A stretch of 64,000 nucleotides of DNA from Paracoccaceae bacterium (GTDB lineage: Bacteria; Pseudomonadota; Alphaproteobacteria; Rhodobacterales; Rhodobacteraceae): assembly GCA_013214575.1 (NCBI GenBank), contig JABSSD010000082.1, forward strand, positions 1-64,000. The letters are read 5' to 3'. The notes beneath the pieces were generated by a model that made no database searches, had not been told where the DNA came from, and saw only the letters and a program-made list of their open reading frames with translations. Shown here in pieces: positions 55,427 through 64,000 of this stretch; position 1 is the stretch's first letter; each line of letters starts with the position of its first letter. A program made the position numbers and the translations under genes.

Positions 55427-56653
55427 ATGACTGATTTCCAGACCAAGGCCCGTGCCGCCGAAGCCGCCATGCGCGAGGTATTCCCCGTCACTCCGCTGCA
55501 GCGCAATGCGCATTTGTCCGACCGTTTTGGCGCCGAGATTTATCTGAAACGCGAAGATCTTAGCCCGGTCCGATCCTATAAGATTCGGGGTGCCTATAAT
55601 GCCATGCGCAAGCTGCCCGATCAGGATCTGTTTGTTTGTGCCAGTGCCGGCAATCATGCCCAGGGCGTTGCCTATATGTGCAGTCACATGGGGGTAAAGG
55701 GCGTGATCTTCATGCCGGTGACGACGCCGCAGCAAAAGATCCAGAAAACCCGGATATTTGGTGGCGATCAGGTCGAAATCCACCTGGTTGGGGATTATTT
55801 TGACGATACCCTTGCGGCGGCGCAGGCGTGGTGCCAGCGCGAGGGCGGGTATTTTCTATCGCCGTTTGACGATGCGGATGTGATTGAAGGCCAAAGCTCG
55901 ATCGCGGTTGAGATTGAGGCGCAATTGGGCCGGGTGCCCGATCATGTGATCTTGCCGGTGGGCGGCGGTGGCATGTCCTCCGGGGTGGTGTCCTGGTTCG
56001 GCGACCGGGTGCATTGCCTGTTTGTGGAACCTGCGGGCGGGGCCTGCCTGCGGGCGGCGCTGACGGCCGGCCATCCGGTGTCGCTGGACCGTGTCGATAC
56101 CTTTGTGGATGGCGCTGCGGTGGGGCGCATTGGGGTGCTGCCCTTTGCCGTGTTGCAACATGTGCCGCTGCCGGATGTGCTGAGCATTTCCGAGGATCGG
56201 ATCTGCACCACCATGATCGAAATGCTGAATGTGGAGGGCATCGTGCTGGAGCCGGCCGGCGCATTGGCGGTTGAGGCACTGGGCGATGTGCGCTCGTGGA
56301 TCCGTGGCAAAACAGTGGTTTGTGTTACCTCTGGTGGTAATTTTGATTTTGAACGACTGCCCGAGGTCAAGGAGCGCGCACAGCGTTACTCAGGTGTTAA
56401 AAAATATTTCCTGCTGCGGCTGCCGCAGCGCCCCGGTGCGTTGAAAGAATTCCTTGGTATTCTGGGACCGGAAGACGACATCGCCCGGTTTGAATATATG
56501 AAGAAATCTGCGCGCAACTTTGGCTCGGTGCTGATCGGCATTGAGACCAATAGACCCGAGAATTTTCCGAAACTTTTTGCCCGGCTTGAGGCGGCCGGGT
56601 TCACCTACACTGACATCACCAACGACGAAACGCTGGCCCAGTTTGTGATTTGA
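55427..56653 (+). CDS. ilvA: Threonine ammonia-lyase
   Basis: IlvA deaminates threonine to 2-oxobutanoate, the first step to isoleucine. The 408-residue protein has the PLP site SPVRSYKIRGAYNAM (Lys52), SAGNHAQGVAY, PVGGGGMSSGV, and a single C-terminal ACT-like domain starting near VKKYFLLRLPQRPGAL. This is the short form with one regulatory domain, so isoleucine inhibition is likely but not certain. Confidence 0.95.
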   Translation: MTDFQTKARAAEAAMREVFPVTPLQRNAHLSDRFGAEIYLKREDLSPVRSYKIRGAYNAMRKLPDQDLFVCASAGNHAQGVAYMCSHMGVKGVIFMPVTTPQQKIQKTRIFGGDQVEIHLVGDYFDDTLAAAQAWCQREGGYFLSPFDDADVIEGQSSIAVEIEAQLGRVPDHVILPVGGGGMSSGVVSWFGDRVHCLFVEPAGGACLRAALTAGHPVSLDRVDTFVDGAAVGRIGVLPFAVLQHVPLPDVLSISEDRICTTMIEMLNVEGIVLEPAGALAVEALGDVRSWIRGKTVVCVTSGGNFDFERLPEVKERAQRYSGVKKYFLLRLPQRPGALKEFLGILGPEDDIARFEYMKKSARNFGSVLIGIETNRPENFPKLFARLEAAGFTYTDITNDETLAQFVI

Positions 56654-56669
56654 CCCGGCTCTGGCGCAC

Positions 56670-56996
56670 TTAAAACCGGGTTGGCAATTCGTCGATGAAC
56701 ATCGTCTTGGAGGTTTGATATTCTGCAATAATAGCCGCAACATTGACTGTTTCAGCCTGGCCCTGGGCAGATCTAGTTTCACCATCCTGGCACAGCGATG
56801 AAAAGGCCTTAAATCCAAGGCTGAGCGCGCTGCCTTTCAGAAAGTGCAAATCCTGCTCTAGCTGTGTTCGGTCGATGTTTTTGCTGAGTTTGCCAATGAC
56901 TTCCTCAACCTCTTCCATGAATAAATCGACAACTTCACCAAAATCTTCTGCGCCGACCTCTGCACGCAACTCTGTCACTCTTGGCCAATCAATCAT
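56670..56996 (-). CDS. Hpt domain phosphotransfer protein
   Basis: The 108-residue protein is a four-helix Hpt domain with the phosphorylatable His51 in QDLHFLKGSALSLGFKAFSSLC. AGGA precedes ATG 56996. It is divergent from a receiver-phosphatase gene across 170 bp, so a phosphate could pass between the two products. The Hpt domain has no kinase fused and none nearby, so the donor is unknown. Confidence 0.88.
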   Translation of the reverse strand: MIDWPRVTELRAEVGAEDFGEVVDLFMEEVEEVIGKLSKNIDRTQLEQDLHFLKGSALSLGFKAFSSLCQDGETRSAQGQAETVNVAAIIAEYQTSKTMFIDELPTRF

Positions 56997-57166
56997 GGAG
57001 TAATTCCTGTTACATAAAGCTAATTTCACGATTTTGGCAGCAAGGGGTGAAATTATGGTGAACGGAAGAAACAATATCAAATTGTAGGGTTCATAGCTTA
57101 TTAAGCGACAAGTATGATATTGCCCTCAGTTACTGCACATCTGCCGAGATTAACGAGGTTCCATCT

Positions 57167-58438
57167 GTGTTGCCAGACAGTACATTTCATAACGAAGAGC
57201 AGGTCGACAATGGATCGATTCGGCGTGTTCTGGTTGTCGATGACAGTCGGCTGCAGCGCCGCATTCTGGTGGCGTCGTTAAAAAAATGGGGATTTGAAGT
57301 TACCGAGGCTGAAAGCGGTGAAGCGGCAATGGAGATCTGCACTCAGGATCCGCCGGACCTAATTCTCAGCGACTGGATGATGCCGGGCATGAGTGGTCTG
57401 GAGTTTTGCCGTGAATTCCGCAAGCAGCCTAATGAAATTTACAGCTATTTTATCCTGCTGACGTCAAAAAGTGAAAAGAACGAAATTGCCGAGGGGCTGG
57501 ATGCTGGTGCGGATGATTTCCTGACTAAGCCGGTCAACTCGGACGAATTGCGCGCCCGGATCTCCGCAGGGGAACGCATTTTGCGGATGCAGCGTGAATT
57601 GTCAGAGAAAAACCGCATTGTTTCCGACACTTTGGGCGAATTGCAACGGGTCTATGATGCGATTGACAAGGATCTGGTGCAGGCGCGCAAAATCCAACAA
57701 TCTCTGGTGCCTGAACTGTCAGCAAAATTTGGCGCGTCTTCCGTTAGTCTGCTGCTCAAGCCCTGTGGTCATATCGGCGGCGATCTTGTGGGAATGTTCT
57801 CTCCCGGGGTGAACCGCCTGGGCTTTTACTCAATCGATGTTTCCGGGCACGGGATTACCTCGGCGATGATGACCGCCCGTCTTGGCGGCTATCTGTCTTC
57901 GACGTATTTTGATCAGAATGTGGCGATGGAAAAGCGGTTCAACCGGTTCTATGCGTTGCGCCAGCCCGAAGAAGTGGCCAGTCTGCTAAACGCGCGGTTG
58001 ATTGCCGACACCGGGATCGAAGAATATTTCACCATGGCCTATTGCATTGTCGATCTGCGCAGCGGTGTCCTGAAGCTGGTTCAGGCCGGCCACCCGCACC
58101 CCTTGGTTCTGCGCCGGGATGGATCGACTGAATTTCTGGGTGAAGGCGGGGTCCCGGTGGGGTTGCTCCCTGATATTCCCTATTCGCAGATAGAAACAGT
58201 CATGGAGCCGGGCGACCGGCTGCTGCTTTATTCGGACGGTTTTACCGAAGCCCGGCTGGAGAATGGCGAGATGCTGGAGCCCGAGGGGCTTCTGGAGCTG
58301 ATTGCCAAATGTGATTCTCAGCATAGCGGCCAGGAATTTCTGGATGACCTGTACTGGAACCTCACCCAGGTGATGTCGTCTGAATATGGCCTGGAAGACG
58401 ATGTCTCCGCGACGGTGTTTGAATATAACGGCCCTTGA
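57167..58438 (+). CDS. Receiver-PP2C (SpoIIE/RsbU-type) fused response regulator phosphatase
   Basis: The 423-residue protein has an N-terminal receiver (VLVVDDSRLQ; phosphoacceptor Asp69 in LILSDWMMPGMSG; LTSKSE; LTKPVNSDEL). A coiled linker (residues 138-175, ARKIQQSLVPEL) follows. The C-terminal PP2C Ser/Thr phosphatase has GHIGGDLVGMF, SIDVSGHGITSAMMTARL, QAGHPHPLVL, LLLYSDGFTEA and LEDDVSATVF. Such proteins dephosphorylate anti-sigma-factor antagonists in partner switching. GTG 57167 has GAGG 8 nt upstream. The target is not encoded nearby. Confidence 0.93.
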   Translation: MLPDSTFHNEEQVDNGSIRRVLVVDDSRLQRRILVASLKKWGFEVTEAESGEAAMEICTQDPPDLILSDWMMPGMSGLEFCREFRKQPNEIYSYFILLTSKSEKNEIAEGLDAGADDFLTKPVNSDELRARISAGERILRMQRELSEKNRIVSDTLGELQRVYDAIDKDLVQARKIQQSLVPELSAKFGASSVSLLLKPCGHIGGDLVGMFSPGVNRLGFYSIDVSGHGITSAMMTARLGGYLSSTYFDQNVAMEKRFNRFYALRQPEEVASLLNARLIADTGIEEYFTMAYCIVDLRSGVLKLVQAGHPHPLVLRRDGSTEFLGEGGVPVGLLPDIPYSQIETVMEPGDRLLLYSDGFTEARLENGEMLEPEGLLELIAKCDSQHSGQEFLDDLYWNLTQVMSSEYGLEDDVSATVFEYNGP

Positions 58439-58533
58439 GGCTTTGCACCAAACGCCCCGCGCCCGTTGTCAGATCATCAAAGATGACCTGACTTCCACTG
58501 GGCCCCAAGGTCCGCGGCGGGTGTTTTGTTGTT

Positions 58534-58986
58534 TCAACAGCCTGCCATTTGCAGGGCGATCTGCGCCGCAAAGTGGCGATCGCCAGGATTGCCAAGCAGG
58601 CTGGCTGCCTTTTGCTGGTCAACCCAGACGGCCTCGTGGCCTTTTTCTTTTGGTGGCCCAAGCCGCCGAGCTGGCCGCGCAATATAGATGTGGCAGAGTT
58701 TTTCCGCCCATAAATCATACTCGGGCATATAGACAAACCGCCGAAAAACCCCAATTTTCTGGGGTGTGGAGATGCTCCAGCCGGTTTCTTCGTGGACTTC
58801 GCGGTGCAGCGCCGTGAGGGGTGATTCGCCAGCATCTATGCCGCCGCCGGGCAATTGCAGGTCTGGGTCTGGGTCAGACTGGCAGGTTAGCAGAAAGCGC
58901 CCATCCCGAGGCAACAAAGCATAGGCGCCGGGGCGGCGATAATAGTGTCGGCCCTTTTGTGGTGGCTCTCCAAATCGTCTGATCAC
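58534..58986 (-). CDS. NUDIX hydrolase
   Basis: The 150-residue protein has the Nudix box GGGIDAGESPLTALHREVHEETGW, preceded by ALLPRDGRFLLTCQSDPDPDLQLP and an RRFGEPPQKGRHYYRRPGAY start. The substrate is not predictable. GTG 58986 is chosen because AAGGGG lies 7 nt upstream; the frame continues to a TTG at 59040. Confidence 0.88.
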   Translation of the reverse strand: MIRRFGEPPQKGRHYYRRPGAYALLPRDGRFLLTCQSDPDPDLQLPGGGIDAGESPLTALHREVHEETGWSISTPQKIGVFRRFVYMPEYDLWAEKLCHIYIARPARRLGPPKEKGHEAVWVDQQKAASLLGNPGDRHFAAQIALQMAGC

Positions 58987-59064
58987 GCGGTGACCCCTTT
59001 CATCCAAATATGATAGCCTTATATAGGCTCGATATGCCAACCCCGGGCGTGCAAGGAAACCCCC

Positions 59065-60051
59065 ATGACTCTTGGATCAAAAATCGCATGGGACGATACA
59101 GTCCTGCCATTCCAACTGGATACCGCCGACATGCGTGGCCGCGTGGCGCGGCTGGACGGTGTGCTGGATGGAATTTTAAAGCAACATGATTACCCAAAGC
59201 AGGTCGAGGCCCTGGTGGCCGAGATGGCGGTGCTGACCGCGCTGATTGGCCAGACGATCAAATTGCGGTGGAAATTATCGCTGCAGGTGCAATCGAAAGG
59301 CCCGGTGCGCATGATCGCCACCGACTATTACGCGCCGCAGACCGAGGGCGGGCCGGGCCGGATTCGTGCCTATGCCAGCTTTGATGCTGACCGGCTGACT
59401 GATGGCTCTCCGTTTGATCAGGTTAGCGATGGCTATTTCGCGGTGATGATCGACCAGGGTGAGGGGAATAAGCCCTATCAGGGCATCACCTCGCTGGAGG
59501 GTGACAGCATTTCGGCCTGTGCCGAGACCTATTTCGCCCAGTCCGAACAATTGCCGACACGGTTCAGCCTCAGCTTTGGGACATCCATGGTGCCGGGCGG
59601 CGCCGAACACTGGCGTGCTGGCGGCATCATGTTGCAGCACATGCCCAAGGCGTCGCCATTTGTTGCCGAATCCGAAGCGGTGCAAGACAGCCTGACCGCC
59701 GCAGATCTGGTCGAGGGCGAAGAAGGTGAGAACTGGAACCGGGTCAATATCCTGCTGGATACAGTCGAGGATCTGGAGCTGATCGGCCCTTCGGTGCCGC
59801 CCAAGGATCTTCTGCTTCGTTTGTTCCACGAGGAATCGCCCCGGGTGTTTGAGCCGCAGGCGGTTCGCTTTGGCTGTACCTGTTCCGAAGATCGGGTGCG
59901 TCAAAGCCTGTCAATTTATTCGGCCAAAGACCTCGAAACAATGACCACCGACGCGGGGCGAATCACCGCTGACTGTCAATTCTGCAGCGCCCATTACGAT
60001 CTCGACCCAAAAACGGTTGGGTTTGACGCGAAAAATCCAACCGGTGCCTGA
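59065..60051 (+). CDS. hslO: Redox-regulated chaperone Hsp33
   Basis: Hsp33 is activated by oxidation through release of a zinc ion held by four Cys. All four are present: Cys271 and Cys273 in FGCTCSEDR, Cys304 and Cys307 in DCQFCSAHYD. The 328-residue length is normal for alphaproteobacteria. The N-terminal substrate-binding part contains LTALIGQTIKLRWKLSLQVQSKGPVR. It overlaps the next frame. Confidence 0.97.
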   Translation: MTLGSKIAWDDTVLPFQLDTADMRGRVARLDGVLDGILKQHDYPKQVEALVAEMAVLTALIGQTIKLRWKLSLQVQSKGPVRMIATDYYAPQTEGGPGRIRAYASFDADRLTDGSPFDQVSDGYFAVMIDQGEGNKPYQGITSLEGDSISACAETYFAQSEQLPTRFSLSFGTSMVPGGAEHWRAGGIMLQHMPKASPFVAESEAVQDSLTAADLVEGEEGENWNRVNILLDTVEDLELIGPSVPPKDLLLRLFHEESPRVFEPQAVRFGCTCSEDRVRQSLSIYSAKDLETMTTDAGRITADCQFCSAHYDLDPKTVGFDAKNPTGA

Positions 60052-60637
60052 GCTGATCGAAACCCTGCGGGCGGCGCTGGATCACCCTGGTGACGGCTCG
60101 TCTGATTTCGATCTGAACCCCGATTTCAAACTCCCGGCAGGGCGCAAATTGCGTGCTGCCGGCGTGCTGGTGGCCATTTCCCTGGCCGGCGCTACACCAC
60201 AGGTTTTTCTAACCAAACGCTCCTCTGCCTTGAAACATCACCCCGGCCAGATTGCATTTCCCGGCGGCAAGCAGGACGAGGGCGACAAGGATGTGACCGC
60301 CGCCGCCCTGCGCGAAGCCTGGGAGGAAATTGGCCTGCCGCGTGACCTGCCGCAGGTTATCGGCCATTTGCCAGAGCATGAAACCGTCACCGGGTTTCGG
60401 GTCACGCCGGTGGTGGCGCTGCTGGAGCAGGATTTTCAACTGCGCCCCGAACCGGGCGAAGTGGACGAGGTGTTTTTGGTGCCACTGGCGCATCTGCTGA
60501 ATCTGGAGAGCTATATCATCGAATCCCGCCGCTGGCGCGGGCTGCAGAGGCATTACTATACCGTGCCGTATGGCCCCTATTATATCTGGGGTGCCACGGC
60601 GCGCATGTTGCGTGAACTTGCTGTGCGGATGAAATGA
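60017..60637 (+). CDS. CoA-type NUDIX pyrophosphatase
   Basis: The protein of up to 206 residues has the CoA pyrophosphatase pattern LTKRSSALKHHPGQIAFPGGKQDEGD directly before the Nudix box (AALREAWEEIGL), as in UPF0035/NudL enzymes that cleave CoA to 4'-phosphopantetheine. The start is uncertain: the frame opens at TTG 60017, with TTG 60023 and GTG 60044 as alternatives, and none has a clear ribosome site. It overlaps hslO and, by 4 bp, the next gene. Confidence 0.9.
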   Translation: MGLTRKIQPVPELIETLRAALDHPGDGSSDFDLNPDFKLPAGRKLRAAGVLVAISLAGATPQVFLTKRSSALKHHPGQIAFPGGKQDEGDKDVTAAALREAWEEIGLPRDLPQVIGHLPEHETVTGFRVTPVVALLEQDFQLRPEPGEVDEVFLVPLAHLLNLESYIIESRRWRGLQRHYYTVPYGPYYIWGATARMLRELAVRMK

Positions 60638-61791
60638 TGACCCGAATCGATCAACCCTGGTTAAAAGATGCCGCCACCCAAGCGGTTTGCGACGCGATCA
60701 CCGCCGAGGGCGCCCTGCTGTTTTTTGTCGGCGGTTGCGTGCGAAATGCGCTGATGGGCGTGGCGGTGTCGGACCTGGATCTTGCCACCGATGCCCATCC
60801 CGAAACAGTGATGAAACTGGCAAAACAATCCGGGCTAAAGGCCATTCCAACCGGCATTGATCATGGCACCGTCACCGTTGTCAGCGGTGGCATCCCGTTT
60901 GAAATCACCACATTTCGCAAGGATATCGCCACCGACGGTCGCCGCGCCACCGTGGCCTTTGCCAGTGATATTGCCGATGATGCCGCGCGGCGCGATTTCA
61001 CCATGAATGCGATCTATGTTCGGCCGGATGGCCGCGTAGTTGATCCGTTGGGGGGCATGGCAGATCTAGAGGCCCGGCGCCTGCGCTTCATTGGCACCGC
61101 GCAAAACCGTATCCGCGAGGACTATCTGCGCGCGTTGCGGTATTTCCGGTTTCACGCCTGGTACGCGGATCCGCAGGCTGGGTTTGACCCCGAGGCGCTG
61201 GCCGCGATTGCCGCCAATCTGGACGGTCTGGGTCAATTGTCACGCGAGCGGGTTGGCGCTGAAATGTTGAAATTGCTGGCGGCTGAGAATCCGGCCCCGG
61301 CGGTGGCTGCGATGCGGCAGTCTGGCGTGTTGCAGGAACTTCTACCCGGATCCGATGACCGCGCGCTGGCCCCTTTGGTTCACTTTGAGGCCGGCTTGAT
61401 AGCCAATCCGATCCGCCGTCTTGCTGCTTTGGGTGGCCCGGACATGGGCGACCACCTGCGGCTTAGCAAGGCGCAGATGGCCAGTTGGACCACTCTGCGC
61501 GCGCAAGCGATCGCAACCACGGGCGCCGCCGAGCTGGGATATCACTTGGGCGAGACCCAGGCTCGGGACGTCCTGTTGCTGCGTGCCGCCTTGCTGGAAC
61601 AGCCCTTAAATCCCAATTTAGAGACTGATATCGCGAGGGGCGCTGCTGCAAAACTCCCAATCTCAGCCCGGGACCTGATGCCGGAGATCACGGGCAAAGC
61701 GCTGGGTGACAGGCTCAAACAGCTCGAGTCGGACTGGATCGCTTCGGGGTTCACGCTCACCCGGGATGGCTTGCTGGCCAAAGACGGCTAA
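60634..61791 (+). CDS. CCA tRNA nucleotidyltransferase/poly(A) polymerase family protein
   Basis: The 385-residue protein is a class II nucleotidyltransferase: FFVGGCVRNALMGVAVSDLDLATDAHPE with the G-G and D-x-D motifs, IPTGIDHGTVTV, FEITTFRKDI, RRDFTMNAIYV, and IREDYLRALRYFRFHAWY. It adds or repairs the tRNA 3' CCA end, or polyadenylates RNA; I favour CCA addition because alphaproteobacteria have one such gene here after the CoA NUDIX. ATGATG at 60634 overlaps the previous stop. Confidence 0.93.
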   Translation: MMTRIDQPWLKDAATQAVCDAITAEGALLFFVGGCVRNALMGVAVSDLDLATDAHPETVMKLAKQSGLKAIPTGIDHGTVTVVSGGIPFEITTFRKDIATDGRRATVAFASDIADDAARRDFTMNAIYVRPDGRVVDPLGGMADLEARRLRFIGTAQNRIREDYLRALRYFRFHAWYADPQAGFDPEALAAIAANLDGLGQLSRERVGAEMLKLLAAENPAPAVAAMRQSGVLQELLPGSDDRALAPLVHFEAGLIANPIRRLAALGGPDMGDHLRLSKAQMASWTTLRAQAIATTGAAELGYHLGETQARDVLLLRAALLEQPLNPNLETDIARGAAAKLPISARDLMPEITGKALGDRLKQLESDWIASGFTLTRDGLLAKDG

Positions 61792-61879
61792 AAAGCGGTG
61801 CAACCAAAGCGCGTGACAAAGCTTTGAAACTGTCCTACGCATGAGCGATAAATGACTGTCAGATGACGGAGGAATGCAT

Positions 61880-61906
61880 ATGTATCGTGGGATCTGGTTC
61901 AGCTAA
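61880..61906 (+). CDS. Possible leader peptide upstream of the ABC exporter pair
   Basis: An eight-codon frame reading MYRGIWFS and a stop sits 7 nt after a perfect GGAGG, in the 202-bp gap before the ABC transporter gene. It could be an upstream regulatory peptide. No attenuator hairpin is obvious, and the strong ribosome site is the only direct evidence. Confidence 0.3.
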   Translation: MYRGIWFS

Positions 61907-61993
61907 CGCCGATATCCTTCCCAATTGACCGGGGGCTTCGGCGCCACCTCTGTCTGCATTTGCATTTTTCTTTAGCTCATCTGGAGCACCGTC

Positions 61994-63832
61994 ATGTTTC
62001 GTTACTTCGAAAACCTTGTAGATCCCTATTGCGACTATCCGCAAGTGGACAGTCCGCCAACGCGGCTGTGGCCCTTTATGCGCGACTATTGTCGCCCTTT
62101 CACCCGCATCTTTATCTGGACCGCGTTGATGTCGCTTGTGGTCGCCGCGATCGAGGTCGGGCTGATCTATTACATGGGCCGGATGATTGATTTCCTAGGC
62201 GAAGGGCCAGAGCAGGTCTGGGCCAACTACGGCACCGAGCTGATCCTGGTGGCGCTGTTCATCCTGTTCATCCGTCCGGTGCTGCAATTGCTGGATGTTG
62301 TGTTGCTGAACAACGCCATTCTGCCCAATCTGGGCACGCTGATCCGCTGGCGGGCGCACCGGCATGTGCTGCGCCAATCGGTGGGCTGGTTCGAGAATGA
62401 TTTTGCCGGCCGTATCGCCAATCGCATCATGCAAACGCCCCCCGCTGCCGGCGAGGTGGTGTTTCAGGTGTTCGATGCAATCGCGTACTCGCTGGCCTAT
62501 TTGATCGGCGCCGCGCTGCTGTTGATGGTGGCGGATGTGCGGCTGCTGCTGCCGATGCTGATCTGGTTTGTGCTGTATGGACTGCTGGTGCGCTGGACGG
62601 TGAAACGGGTGGGGCCGGCCTCGCAGGCCTCGTCTGATGCGCGCTCGGCGGTGACCGGCTTGGTTGTTGATGCCTACTCCAACATCCATTCGGTCAAGAT
62701 GTTCGCCCATCACGATCTGGAAGTGACTGGCGCCAAAAGTGTTATCGAAAAGACCCGCCAGACATTTCAGACCGAAATGCGGATTTTCACCACCATGGAC
62801 GCGGTCTTGGTCAGCCTGAATGGGCTGCTGATTGTCGGTGTCGTTGGCTGGGCGATCTATCTGTGGATGTTGGGGCAGGCCTCGGTTGGGGTGATTGCTG
62901 CGGCTGCCACGCTGACCCTGCGGCTGAACGCGATGACCGGCTGGATCATGTGGGCGCTGACCTCGTTCTTTCGCCAGTTGGGGGTGGTGGCCGAGGGTAT
63001 GCAAACCATTGCCCAGCCGATTGATCTGGTCGATGCGGCCAATGCCACCCCGCTGCAATTGGCTGACGGAAAGATCGAGTTGCGCAACCTTAGCCATCAT
63101 TATGGTCGCGGGGCAGGTGGGTTGGATCATATCAACCTGACCATCAAACCGGGCGAGAAAATTGGCCTGATTGGCCGCTCGGGGGCCGGTAAATCGACCT
63201 TGGTCAAGCTGCTGCTGCGGTTCTACGACACCGAAAGCGGCCAGATTCTGATCGACGGGCAGGACATTCGCACCGTCACCCAGGACAGTCTGCGCAGCAA
63301 TATCGGCATGGTGCAGCAGGACAGCTCGCTGCTGCACCGCTCGGTGCGCGACAACATCCTGTATGGCCGCCCCGAGGCGAGCGAAGAGCAGATGATTGCC
63401 GCCGCCAAACAGGCCGAAGCACATGATTTCATTCTGGATCTGCAGGATCCTCAGGGCCGCCGGGGCTATGATGCGCAAGTGGGGGAACGTGGGATCAAAC
63501 TGTCCGGCGGTCAACGTCAGCGGGTCACTCTGGCGCGGGTGATCCTGAAGAACGCACCGATTCTGCTGCTCGACGAGGCCACCAGTGCGCTGGACAGCGA
63601 GGTCGAAGCGGTGATCCAAGCGACGCTATACGGTATGATGCAGGGCAAGACGGTGATTGCGATTGCACATAGGCTGTCCACCATCGCACAAATGGATCGC
63701 ATTCTGGTGCTGGACCAGGGCCGCATTGTCGAGGAAGGTAGCCACGACGATCTGTTGGCAGCACAGGGGCAATATGCCCAGTTCTGGGCCCGGCAGTCGG
63801 GCGGATTTCTCAATGTCGAGGCAGCGGAATGA
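61994..63832 (+). CDS. ABC transporter ATP-binding/permease protein (half-exporter)
   Basis: The 612-residue protein has a six-helix type IV exporter membrane domain (from FIWTALMSLVVAAIEVGLIYY to about 320) and an ATPase with Walker A GRSGAGKST, Q-loop MVQQDSSLLHRSVRDNILYG, signature LSGGQRQRVTLARV, Walker B ILLLDEATSALDSE and IAHRLSTIA. The exported substrate is unknown. A second half-transporter starts at ATGA 63829, so the functional unit is probably a heterodimer. Confidence 0.94.
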   Translation: MFRYFENLVDPYCDYPQVDSPPTRLWPFMRDYCRPFTRIFIWTALMSLVVAAIEVGLIYYMGRMIDFLGEGPEQVWANYGTELILVALFILFIRPVLQLLDVVLLNNAILPNLGTLIRWRAHRHVLRQSVGWFENDFAGRIANRIMQTPPAAGEVVFQVFDAIAYSLAYLIGAALLLMVADVRLLLPMLIWFVLYGLLVRWTVKRVGPASQASSDARSAVTGLVVDAYSNIHSVKMFAHHDLEVTGAKSVIEKTRQTFQTEMRIFTTMDAVLVSLNGLLIVGVVGWAIYLWMLGQASVGVIAAAATLTLRLNAMTGWIMWALTSFFRQLGVVAEGMQTIAQPIDLVDAANATPLQLADGKIELRNLSHHYGRGAGGLDHINLTIKPGEKIGLIGRSGAGKSTLVKLLLRFYDTESGQILIDGQDIRTVTQDSLRSNIGMVQQDSSLLHRSVRDNILYGRPEASEEQMIAAAKQAEAHDFILDLQDPQGRRGYDAQVGERGIKLSGGQRQRVTLARVILKNAPILLLDEATSALDSEVEAVIQATLYGMMQGKTVIAIAHRLSTIAQMDRILVLDQGRIVEEGSHDDLLAAQGQYAQFWARQSGGFLNVEAAE

Positions 63833-64000
63833 ACATTGGCAACTGGATCGACGCATTTCGACCGGCGGTAGGCCCACCACCGCAAACCCTGTGGGCCTTT
63901 CTGCGCTGGTGTCTGTCGGGGGCCTGGCCGATGCTGGGCTTGGCAGCGCTGTGCTCATCCTTGGCCGGCGCGATGGAGGCCGGCACCGCCTATATTCTGG
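63829..64000 (+). CDS. ABC transporter half-exporter, N-terminal part (cut by window end)
   Basis: The frame opens at ATG 63829, overlapping the previous stop (ATGA), and remains open to the edge. It reads MNIGNWIDAFRPAV, then LWAFLRWCLSGAWPMLGLAALCSSLAGAMEAGTAYIL, the start of an exporter membrane domain like its neighbour's. The pairing suggests a heterodimeric ABC exporter. Confidence 0.85.
   Translation, partial: MNIGNWIDAFRPAVGPPPQTLWAFLRWCLSGAWPMLGLAALCSSLAGAMEAGTAYIL

Noticed and set aside
62195-63619. Long minus-strand open frame antisense to the ABC transporter gene
   Set aside because: Gln/His-rich product typical of reverse-complement reading of a GC-rich gene; the transporter has every ATPase motif.

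Overview
This window is chromosomal DNA from an alphaproteobacterium of the order Rhodobacterales, most likely the Roseobacter group. The evidence is the RegB/RegA/SenC redox module, the maf-aroE-coaE-dnaQ and rho-mnmE-mnmG-rsmG-parA-parB blocks on either side of a replication origin, the hemW-rdgB-rph/hrcA-grpE cluster, alphaproteobacterial AddAB, and fairly high-GC codon use. I see no tRNA, rRNA, CRISPR array, insertion sequence or prophage. Almost all of it is conserved core genome. No cassette looks like a novel defence or biosynthetic system; the interesting signals are smaller.

Layout. 1-560: a broken, apparently chimeric reading frame. It starts as a mitofilin-like (COG4223) protein and switches, inside a CTCAGT repeat, into what looks like the C-terminal domain of a gammaproteobacterial DnaX. 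612-4178: hemD, divergent from tsaD-gpsA-YciI-EVE. 4607-7307: a lone trpB, convergent with ahcY. 7416-12931: a small exported protein, an HD hydrolase, regA, senC, regB and a multi-PAS membrane protein. 12981-15146: tsaE, amgK, murU (t6A modification and peptidoglycan recycling). 15136-21805: addB, addA, trxA. 21953-25466: DUF1127, hslVU, a lipoprotein hydrolase. 25475-28934: smr, mltA, a Tim44-like gene, then fxsA and secB.

28998-39524 is the origin region. dnaQ, coaE, aroE and maf run leftward, and hemJ, rho, mnmE, mnmG, rsmG, parA and parB run rightward, away from a 408-bp intergenic segment (31733-32140). That segment holds at least six DnaA-box-like nonamers and an AT-rich stretch. Two perfect 16-bp parS palindromes lie 3.4 and 5.3 kb to the right, one at the start of mnmG and one inside rsmG, next to parA and parB.

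39514-46858: DUF454, hemW, rdgB, rph, hrcA, grpE, mutS. 47266-54459: malic enzyme, a PfkB-family kinase, an aminotransferase/sulfotransferase-like pair behind an 18-bp inverted repeat, SCP2, DUF1810, argG. 54597-64000: a membrane protein, ilvA, an Hpt protein divergent from a receiver-PP2C phosphatase, NUDIX, hslO, a CoA-type NUDIX, a CCA-adding-type nucleotidyltransferase, and a pair of ABC exporter half-transporters, the second cut by the window end.
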